47,633 nucleotides of DNA from an uncultured Prevotella sp. GTDB lineage: Bacteria; Bacteroidota; Bacteroidia; Bacteroidales; Bacteroidaceae. Positions 1-7,230 of this stretch are shown one piece after another (positions within the stretch are counted from its first letter, which is position 1; every line of letters starts with the position of its first letter). The DNA is taken from positions 1 to 47,633 of the forward strand of contig ONLG01000008.1 of the NCBI GenBank assembly GCA_900318625.1, read 5' to 3'. The notes under the pieces were generated by a model. It made no database searches. It saw only the letters and a program-made list of their open reading frames with translations, and was not told the DNA's origin. The translations under genes and the position numbers were made by a program.

Positions 1-227
1 AGAATGGACGGGGGCTTACTTTTTGATAAATGTATCCACATTGCTTATTTATCAGCACTGCGGACACTTACTTTATCGATTTTCAACTTTTAGCGGACAT
101 CAATACAAAATTATATCAAATAATCGACAGAAACATCTGATTATCAGTTTGTTAATTTTTAGGACATCCCTTAATTGTAATCGTTGAGGCACTTCATCAG
201 TTCGTAACTGAAGATATAAATGCTCTC
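1..227. other. AT-rich non-coding edge of the island
   Basis: No reading frame with coding character was seen on either strand. The stretch is AT-rich like the adjoining defence genes, so it probably belongs to the same acquired block. Short repeated words such as GCGGACA and GGACA occur, but no complete insertion-sequence end, tRNA or attachment site can be shown. The true left border of the island may lie outside the window. Confidence 0.4.
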
Positions 228-365
228 CTATTTTGCTAATTGCCTGACGATAAACTCTGACTCATCAAAACCAGACTCAATAATCCACGGGTTTTCTTTC
301 AGCAGATTATCTTGGGTTTCGTCAGAATTATTTTCTTCACCCTGTTTTCTGAACCTGAACTCTAT
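228..365 (-). pseudogene. Possible gene relic (C-terminal fragment)
   Basis: On the minus strand an open stretch of about 45 codons between two stops has a protein-like composition, including KENPWIIESGFDESEF, and ends in TAG at 228-230. It has no ATG. Immediately upstream in the same frame, across a TAA at 366-368, comes another coding-looking piece, NPKDLWSKAIRDDSIDL. Together they look like the decayed or frameshifted tail of a gene lying downstream of the AlbA_2 gene. I do not recognise the family. It could also be chance in AT-rich sequence. Confidence 0.3.
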
Positions 366-492
366 TTATAAATCGATACTGTCATCTCTAATAGCTTTAC
401 TCCATAAATCTTTAGGGTTTAACAGAATTGCGAAAAAGAAAATTATTACTGATTATCAAACGTTTACAATAATCCTTTAGCATTTTCTTTTT

Positions 493-2142
493 TTATTTCT
501 TTTCTTTTCTGCCATCACTTAACTCATATCTACGGTATGTCCTACCGCCACTGGTGCTTAATTCCTTTCCAACCATCTTATATACAGTGTTTCGCAAGTC
601 TGTCAGCTCAACATCAGGAAGTCTTCCGGCTATCTCAGACATTAAACTATGAGGATGCATTTTCAAGTCTTCAATAATCAGTGCTTTCAGAGCGTATGGC
701 TCAATATTCTTTAGTGTGGTTTTGACGTTGGTCTTAGAATTGGCAATCAGTTTCGGATTAATGAAATAAGTAGTTCCCTTTCCCGTGCCACGCTTATTGA
801 TAAGTCCAAGATTAAGCAATTGGTCAATATAACTTCTTAGGCGTTCCTCATCAGAGAGTTGCAGATATGCAGATAACTTGGTTGCCAGCATCTTCGTTTC
901 GTTTGCTATTGCACCGAAGGTGATATATCCCTTTTGAGTTAGCTCATAGTTCTTCAAGGTATAATCCAGAAGAGGCAAAATGTCAGTATTCTGTATTTCA
1001 GAATACTGTGTCACTTTGAATTCATTGAAAGAAGATTCTGGTATTGGTGGGTGTTTGCCTTCCATTGAGTTTAGTTCATAGATGAGGTCATAGCCAGATC
1101 CTTCCCCCTCCATCAGTCCGAGGTCACTCATAATAGCAATGAGATAAGGATTCCTGCGGTGGCGCTGATGCAGCAGATTGTCAACTGTAACACCAAGAGG
1201 CAAACCACCAGGGTTCGAAATTTCCAGTCTATCAGGATATACACAAATCATTATATCACTTGAAATCGTGAAACTCTTATGAGCGAAAGCATTAAGTAGC
1301 AACTCTCTTATCACCTTTGGATGATAATGTCTGATAGTTTTCCGGAACAAACCATTGGGGAATTCATACGAATATTCGAGTTCAATGGCTTCCTTCTCTA
1401 TTTCAAGCAGAAGTTCCTTTGGGTTATATTGGTTGTCATGCCACTCAATCTTTCTTACCTTGTGCTCCAGTTGGTCATACACAATATATTGCACAGATAT
1501 GGGGAAAGATATTCGTCCCCGTTGTTTTGCGGTGCCAAGCCATAGCACACCAAGGTTGGTCATCGTGCCGTTATCCATGAGATTATAATGCTCAAGGATT
1601 TCTATGTCCGACATTTGCTTCACATGACTTTTCACACGGTCAGAATGGCGGATGTCATCAGCAAATCTTGTAATATTCTCATTCGGTATATCCTCCAGTT
1701 TAGTCCTTGTCAGCAGCAGCTCCCATTGATAGGCACCTTTCTCTATAGACAATCTTTGCAGGTCCTCGTTTCTTACAGGCTCACATTTATCACCTACTCG
1801 CATGTATATTTTGCCATCAGAAGTGGTGGCAATAGATTTCAGCGATGGAGCCACATACACTTCAAAGTATTGAGCACCATTCTGATGGATCAGTCGTTCT
1901 GATGCAGCAATGCTCACATTGAAACATAGGCTCCTCAGCCGAGATATGGTATCATTGATTTCTTCATCTTCGACAATCTGATTTGGCAACGGGTCTTTGG
2001 TCTCGTTTTCAATGCCTACGTATATTGTGCCACCCTGTGCGTTTGCCAAAGCCACACAAGTTACGGAAAGGTCCTTGAACCCTTTGTCGCCAGAGCGTAT
2101 CTTCCTAATGCTCTTAAACTCCTTTGTCAGTTTCTCTGTCAT
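493..2142 (-). CDS. Schlafen AlbA_2 / GHKL ATPase-like protein (COG2865 type)
   Basis: This 549-residue protein has the architecture of the COG2865 group, often labelled RecG-like helicase although it lacks helicase motifs. Residues about 5-125 form an AlbA_2 (Schlafen-type) domain, recognisable by FKDLSVTCVALANAQGGTI followed by YVGIEN. Residues about 270-385 form a C-terminal GHKL-like ATP-binding domain with RELLLNAFAHKS, an acid-rich beta segment with EISNPGG, and GEGSGYDLI. The rest is probably winged-helix, giving a DNA- or RNA-binding regulator or effector. Such proteins recur in mobile and defence islands, some as regulators. It is the last gene of the minus-strand run, 38 nt after the reverse transcriptase, and ATG 2142 is the first methionine of the conserved frame. 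The family call is solid; the molecular role is unknown. Confidence 0.82.
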   Translation of the reverse strand: MTEKLTKEFKSIRKIRSGDKGFKDLSVTCVALANAQGGTIYVGIENETKDPLPNQIVEDEEINDTISRLRSLCFNVSIAASERLIHQNGAQYFEVYVAPSLKSIATTSDGKIYMRVGDKCEPVRNEDLQRLSIEKGAYQWELLLTRTKLEDIPNENITRFADDIRHSDRVKSHVKQMSDIEILEHYNLMDNGTMTNLGVLWLGTAKQRGRISFPISVQYIVYDQLEHKVRKIEWHDNQYNPKELLLEIEKEAIELEYSYEFPNGLFRKTIRHYHPKVIRELLLNAFAHKSFTISSDIMICVYPDRLEISNPGGLPLGVTVDNLLHQRHRRNPYLIAIMSDLGLMEGEGSGYDLIYELNSMEGKHPPIPESSFNEFKVTQYSEIQNTDILPLLDYTLKNYELTQKGYITFGAIANETKMLATKLSAYLQLSDEERLRSYIDQLLNLGLINKRGTGKGTTYFINPKLIANSKTNVKTTLKNIEPYALKALIIEDLKMHPHSLMSEIAGRLPDVELTDLRNTVYKMVGKELSTSGGRTYRRYELSDGRKEKK

Positions 2143-2180
2143 ATCTCCAAAACGTTATTGTAATCGGTCTTATTGTTTCT

Positions 2181-3701
2181 TTATTGGAATTCTGTTTTTA
2201 TAAATGATATTCCTCTTTTCTTAAGAGTTAGATATTCTCCTATTGGTAGTTCTTCTTTAGATAAAATCTCATAAACAAAAATCCAATATTTATCAATCTC
2301 GTCAACCAAAGATTTTGCTTTGCTTTTAAGCTTCTTCTTTGCTTCTTTGTTTCGATTGCGTTTAACTTTTAGATATGCAAGTAACATAAAACAGCAATCA
2401 GTACTATCTATAGATTCTTCAACATAGTTCATTTCTAATGAGAAATCATACTTCATAGACCAATATAGTGAGAATGTGCATGCTTCATACATATGTCGTT
2501 TGATTCCTATCTTATAAAGGTCTTCTGCTATTGATTTTATTTTTTCCCTTGGAATACCAAAAGCATCAAACACATAATCTTCCATCCAATGGACAAGATA
2601 TGGATATAGACACAATAGCTGATGAATCAAGTCTATATAATACTCTTTCGCCATTTTTCCAAGAGCAGTATTTGCAATAGTTTTAATTGCATAGGTATAA
2701 ACTGCACTATTTCCTGTTTTATTGGCTAAGCTGATGGATAAATCCAAATAAGCCTTCAACCTTTGTTTTTTGAAAACGATTTTATGATTATCAGTATAGG
2801 TATCACCAATAAAAAAGCTATTTAGTGAACTAACCCAATCTGTATCAGAATTTATAGGAAGTCGAGTTATTTTTGTTTTTTTTGTGTTTAAACAGAGTTC
2901 GTAATTCTTTAATGTATCATTTAAATCCAACAAGAAATGTTCTGCATTGTCTTCTGTTTCAACATAGCAGGTAAAGTCATCAATATTTCTAATATATTGA
3001 TATTTGTCAGAGAGGTCATGATCAATACAACATAAGACAATCTCTGATAACAAATTGGATGAATGTGGACCAATTAGCAAACCATTTGTTTCTTCATTCT
3101 TTACATTCCGAGAATAAAAATCAAGAATGTTGTACCATTTTGATTTATCTTTCTTGTTCTTTTTGGCTTCTTCTTTACCAACCAAAGCCCACGATAAGGC
3201 ATGTGAGTATATACTTGGAAAGCAACTAGATATATCTGCGTCAACTTTATACTTGTTCCTAATAGGAAGTTTCTGAATACTTTCCATTATTACTCTATCT
3301 TTGTCTGCATAATTATGGCTCATCTCAAACAGGAAATCCTTCCCTTTTAGCTTTTGAAGATGAATCTGGCTGTATTTATATTTCTGATTAACTGTTTTTT
3401 CTCCTAAAGCCTTAATAATTTCATTCCAGTTATTTGCAATACAATTACACAAATTAGAATATGAAAATGGAGAAGGGATTGATAATAGACGTGGAATATT
3501 GGTATTTCTTGTACTTTCATATCTAACATAATCACGTCCTTTATTCTCAAAAGTAGGGAAACCTTCGCCTTCACAATAATCATAAAATGATTTTGCAGTA
3601 AAAATGGCAGGGAGTTTATCTGCAAACATTCCATAGGCAAGAAGTCCTCTCCTTAGGTCTTCTTTGCTTATTTCTTGCATGTAATCAATATATTTCTTCA
3701 T
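2181..3701 (-). CDS. Defence-type reverse transcriptase (Abi/DRT-like)
   Basis: This 506-residue protein carries a reverse transcriptase core. Motif A is DISSCFPSI (Asp156 with Phe161), followed by YSHALSWAL and GKEEAKK. The next conserved block is NGLLIGPHSSNLLSE. The catalytic pair lies in YIRNIDDF, so the usual YxDD is NIDD (residues 239-242) with both aspartates kept. The segment after about residue 255 looks wholly alpha-helical with repeat-like helices, as in AbiK and several DRT proteins. No intron maturase, integrase or retron-specific features are evident. The frame opens with TTG at 3704, but ATG at 3701 is preferred. It lies 79 nt after the GHKL-Shedu gene and 38 nt before the AlbA_2 gene, inside a BREX island, so an antiphage role is likely. 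The exact DRT/UG class cannot be assigned by eye. Confidence 0.85.
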   Translation of the reverse strand: MKKYIDYMQEISKEDLRRGLLAYGMFADKLPAIFTAKSFYDYCEGEGFPTFENKGRDYVRYESTRNTNIPRLLSIPSPFSYSNLCNCIANNWNEIIKALGEKTVNQKYKYSQIHLQKLKGKDFLFEMSHNYADKDRVIMESIQKLPIRNKYKVDADISSCFPSIYSHALSWALVGKEEAKKNKKDKSKWYNILDFYSRNVKNEETNGLLIGPHSSNLLSEIVLCCIDHDLSDKYQYIRNIDDFTCYVETEDNAEHFLLDLNDTLKNYELCLNTKKTKITRLPINSDTDWVSSLNSFFIGDTYTDNHKIVFKKQRLKAYLDLSISLANKTGNSAVYTYAIKTIANTALGKMAKEYYIDLIHQLLCLYPYLVHWMEDYVFDAFGIPREKIKSIAEDLYKIGIKRHMYEACTFSLYWSMKYDFSLEMNYVEESIDSTDCCFMLLAYLKVKRNRNKEAKKKLKSKAKSLVDEIDKYWIFVYEILSKEELPIGEYLTLKKRGISFIKTEFQ

Positions 3702-3783
3702 CAAATATGTATCTAATAATTAACAAATAACAATGGAATAAAAAGAAGCGATGAACTTATTATCCAATTCCTTCATTCATATA

Positions 3784-5760
3784 TCACCCATTAGTTAGTA
3801 TCGCAGTATTATTGTTAGAAACCTCGTCCATTATCTCATCTAAAGTAGTTGCGTCGGACAATTTACTTCTTTCAATCTTTAACTTTTCTAATAGATATTT
3901 TAATCTTAGCTCTACATCATTAACTATTTGACTCCACTTCTTCACATATAACTTACAATTGGGTTCATTCATTGTTAATCCTGTGCGTTTATCTGTCATT
4001 TTACGCTCAATAATATCATTATAGTCCTGCCCTATAAGATAGAACGTCCATTGTTCTCGATAGTCATTAAAGCAGTCTTCTTTCATAATGACATCTATGT
4101 AAGTTTCTATTTGGCCATACTCTTTGTTTGTAAGAGTTTTTACCGTTGTTGGATTTTTAATCTCAACTATTAAGTTTTGAGGACCTCCATTCCTATACTC
4201 CGTTCCTGCCAGAAACAAATCCATTTCTTTATACTTGTCTGGATGTTCAATAAATGTTTTTTCATCAATTCCTCTGAGGATATATAGATACTTGCGTAAA
4301 GCCTCTTCAAACTTTACTTCTTCTGCACAAACAAATCGATATTCTTCACCAAATATCCAATAATGTTTTTCAATAAACTTCTGAAGATGTTTGACTTCTC
4401 CGGCTTTCAGCTCATGGTTGAAAACAAGCCTTTTCAAATCCTCAAGCACTAATATCCTATCTTTTATGAGTTTAATCGTAGAGATTACATACTTTAATCT
4501 TGTTGTATCTAATAGCTTTGCAAATTCTTTTCTGTCGTTTGAATCCAAATCTACAACAGCCCCAATAATCTGAAATAAGCTGTCTCTTTCACCGCTATCT
4601 ATAACCAAATTCAGTAATTGCAAGAAAATGGCCTTTTGCTCGGTATTTAATTTCATAAAGACACGAGGCTCAACTTCATACAAGTTTTTAACCAGTTCTT
4701 CTAACTCTTCTTTTCTCTTTTCTTCCCAAGCAGAATCTCCAAAGGTAGGAAAAACCTTGTCTTTCTGGTATGAACTTACTAAAAGATTTGCCTGTTCTCT
4801 TAGGAAAGGTCTCCTTTTTCCTCTTAAAAACTCATTTAGTTTCTCTATAAGTATTTTATATATATTTCTGGCTTCTTTGTTTTCGAAGAGTCCTGGAGAA
4901 ATTGTTTTATCGCTTTTACATTCTAACATTTCTTGGTCAAAGAAGTCGTCTGCGATAACTATGCTATGCCAAAAATTATCCCCCTTTTTGTTTAATAGAG
5001 TAGTCTTTGTACCCTTTACGTCCAAAGCACTATTCAAGAAATAGAAACGCGAAAACTCATCATTAGGCTTCACATTCCAACGGAGATATTTGCAATTGAA
5101 AATCTTCCCAGCAGCATCTATATCTACAGATGTGTTTTCTTCTACTATTGAGGTATAAACAAGTTCTTCTCCATCAATAATAATCTTAAATTCAGAATTT
5201 AACTCTAAAAACCATGCAAATTCAGCCCTTAAAAAGGGCTTGAGCTTCTTTTCAATAAAAGCGGATGAGATCTCTTCTGATAATTCTTCAAATTTTACAG
5301 AGGTTCCAACAGAACTATTGGACTCTATTTTATCTGTCGGTGTGTATTTTGTAAGATTACTGCTATTTATTTGTATTTCATAATTATATTTTACGTTGTC
5401 TTTCTGATATGTTGTATCCCATTTGGCATAATCTGCAAATTTGAAGAATGTTAATCTGCCATAACCATTTTTTCCTCTTACGAAATCCCCCTCATCAGTT
5501 GCATGTCGCTTTTGTGACTCTAAAATCGGACGGAATTTTAGTTGAAGTTCATCATAACATATGCCATTCCCATTATCAGAAACAGTCAATGAACGCATAG
5601 TGTCAAACTCATGAGATTCTATTTCAAAATCAAGAGTAACGACTTTAGCTTTTGCATCAAAACCATTCCATATATATTCAGAAATAGCTCTTTCTGGAGT
5701 ATATTTCTTTAGAACTCTACGGATGCCCGTTGATGTTAATTCTACTGATTGAGATTTCAT
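3784..5760 (-). CDS. GHKL (Hsp90-like) ATPase fused to Shedu-like nuclease domain
   Basis: The 658-residue product begins with a GHKL ATP-binding domain. The N-box is ISEYIWNGFDA (Glu28, Asn32, Asp35), the next motif is DNGNGI (Asp62), and the glycine-rich lid is GKNGYGR at 96-102. A long middle region (about 200-450) is mostly helical and unassigned. Residues about 457-620 resemble the DUF4263/Shedu nuclease: FIEKHYWIFGEEY, then MDLFLAG (Asp514), then LIVEIKNPT (Glu533, Lys535) and GQIETY (Gln550). That is the PD-(D/E)XK order D...ExK with a downstream Gln. Known biology: GHKL domains couple ATP binding to dimer closure, and Shedu proteins are antiphage nucleases. I infer an ATP-gated DNA-cutting effector. 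It starts 24 nt after brxL and is therefore probably co-transcribed with BREX. Confidence 0.8.
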   Translation of the reverse strand: MKSQSVELTSTGIRRVLKKYTPERAISEYIWNGFDAKAKVVTLDFEIESHEFDTMRSLTVSDNGNGICYDELQLKFRPILESQKRHATDEGDFVRGKNGYGRLTFFKFADYAKWDTTYQKDNVKYNYEIQINSSNLTKYTPTDKIESNSSVGTSVKFEELSEEISSAFIEKKLKPFLRAEFAWFLELNSEFKIIIDGEELVYTSIVEENTSVDIDAAGKIFNCKYLRWNVKPNDEFSRFYFLNSALDVKGTKTTLLNKKGDNFWHSIVIADDFFDQEMLECKSDKTISPGLFENKEARNIYKILIEKLNEFLRGKRRPFLREQANLLVSSYQKDKVFPTFGDSAWEEKRKEELEELVKNLYEVEPRVFMKLNTEQKAIFLQLLNLVIDSGERDSLFQIIGAVVDLDSNDRKEFAKLLDTTRLKYVISTIKLIKDRILVLEDLKRLVFNHELKAGEVKHLQKFIEKHYWIFGEEYRFVCAEEVKFEEALRKYLYILRGIDEKTFIEHPDKYKEMDLFLAGTEYRNGGPQNLIVEIKNPTTVKTLTNKEYGQIETYIDVIMKEDCFNDYREQWTFYLIGQDYNDIIERKMTDKRTGLTMNEPNCKLYVKKWSQIVNDVELRLKYLLEKLKIERSKLSDATTLDEIMDEVSNNNTAILTNG

Positions 5761-5784
5761 AACTATTACGTTTATCTACTTTTA

Positions 5785-7218
5785 TTAAACCACCCACACC
5801 TCAGGCATTCTTGCCTTAAATTCAGAGTCAATGTAGTGGCACTGTTCTTTTACGATTCCACGTCGATGAAGGGCTGGTTGCAAACAATAAAGGTCAAAAG
5901 CCTCTTTATCAACTTCTTCTTCCTTATCCCAATGTGGGAACAATAGTTTCATATATGCTGTTGCCATCCGCTTTATTGCCTTAGAATCTCTCACGTCAGC
6001 CTTTTCTTCAAACTTTGTAATTTTGTCAAACAAAAGGTTATATGTATTCTGAATTCTCATCGTGTGCAGCACTTCAGAGAAGTATTCTACGTTAATCGTC
6101 CAACCCCTGAATATCATACTATCATTCACTCTTGGCAACAGCCATCCTTCTATAAAACAGTGGAAACGGTCAAGTAATGCCGATTCGCGAAAATTCTGAG
6201 GCAAAGAGTCAAAATAGCGTGGAGATATTGGGACATTGGATGCCGTTAAGGGAATATTACCCATTAGCATCAAACCACATTCGGATGTAAACTCATTGTT
6301 GTCAATAGTTGTTTTGCCACTCTCCAAATAGGACTTTAAAGCAGCTTGTATCTCCGCTGGTTCCTGAAATACGATGGTTTGTATCTCATCGAACACAGTA
6401 AAGTCGTGGTTTTTAATGATGCCATTCTGTTGTTTTGACTTATCATAGAACAACTTTGCACGTGTTACCTTACCTCCACTTACCAGCCATCCGTATTTAG
6501 ACAAATTGCCAAACACATACGATTTACCCGTTCCTTTGGGTGCGAGTTCCACTACATTCAATCTTGGTTCAATGAAAATCAACAATCGGGTTAGAAATTC
6601 CAACTTTTGAGTCATTGATACAAACCCATCTGGGTCGTATTCCATTGCCGATAGCAAAGTATCTATCCATTCTTCCGTTGAAAACTGTTTACGGGCTTCA
6701 CGCAAGAAATCAATATCAACAGACTTGTAAGGTTTAAAAGGATTGAATTCCACCATCTGAACATGGTTCTTCTTGCCATTGTCATCGGGTAACAAACAAA
6801 GTTTCACAATACCCCATTTTTCTCCATCAACTAGTTCTCCTGCATGTTTCTTGTAAACGTATTCAGGTATTAGTCCTTCACGGAGTTTTATGCCATAGTC
6901 CGGTATGGCAAATTGCTTTTCTCCCTTTACCAAATCAATGTATATAATGAAACGAGTCAATAGAACGACCTCTTCACCAGACAGTATTTTTTCCTTTACC
7001 AATTCTCCCTTGGCAGGTATTACCTTGTCAAGGAAAGCACTTAACATCATGGTATCAACTGCCCCCGTATCAATGTCAAGGAACCTCTTCAATAGATAGT
7101 CCTTAACAAACGAAGGAAGATTCCTGCCAGCGAACAAACTATTTGTTGCTTTTGGGTCCTTATAAATTGACATATCTTTGAAATATGTCCGTATCTTTTC
7201 TTGCAATTCTTGTTTCAT
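5785..7218 (-). CDS. brxL: BREX protein BrxL, short form (AAA+ ATPase)
   Basis: This is the Lon-like AAA+ protein of BREX. The Walker A is LAPKGTGKSYVF (residues 225-236), the Walker B region is FTVFDEIQTIVF, and SGGKVTRAKLFYD is typical of BrxL. An N-terminal part (about 1-170) precedes the ATPase, as expected. The protein has 477 residues and stops soon after the ATPase and lid; BrxL of BREX type 1 is, to my knowledge, about 650-700 residues and ends in a Lon-protease-like domain. That domain is missing here, and there is no room for it because the next gene starts 24 nt downstream. Structural work on other BrxL proteins shows DNA-binding ring assemblies. The gene follows pglZ by 12 nt. Confidence 0.88.
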   Translation of the reverse strand: MKQELQEKIRTYFKDMSIYKDPKATNSLFAGRNLPSFVKDYLLKRFLDIDTGAVDTMMLSAFLDKVIPAKGELVKEKILSGEEVVLLTRFIIYIDLVKGEKQFAIPDYGIKLREGLIPEYVYKKHAGELVDGEKWGIVKLCLLPDDNGKKNHVQMVEFNPFKPYKSVDIDFLREARKQFSTEEWIDTLLSAMEYDPDGFVSMTQKLEFLTRLLIFIEPRLNVVELAPKGTGKSYVFGNLSKYGWLVSGGKVTRAKLFYDKSKQQNGIIKNHDFTVFDEIQTIVFQEPAEIQAALKSYLESGKTTIDNNEFTSECGLMLMGNIPLTASNVPISPRYFDSLPQNFRESALLDRFHCFIEGWLLPRVNDSMIFRGWTINVEYFSEVLHTMRIQNTYNLLFDKITKFEEKADVRDSKAIKRMATAYMKLLFPHWDKEEEVDKEAFDLYCLQPALHRRGIVKEQCHYIDSEFKARMPEVWVV

Positions 7219-7230
7219 TTCTTCATCATT

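Noticed and set aside
220-480. Small plus-strand frame at the left edge
   Set aside because: It lacks family features, and the minus strand of the same stretch reads more like a protein remnant.
493-2142. RecG-type DNA helicase
   Set aside because: The COG2865 label suggests it, but no Walker-type helicase motifs are visible; the domains are AlbA_2 and GHKL.
2181-3784. Retron with msr-msd RNA
   Set aside because: The 79-nt gap upstream of the reverse transcriptase has no clear paired repeat structure of a retron RNA, and the protein has a long helical C-terminal domain.
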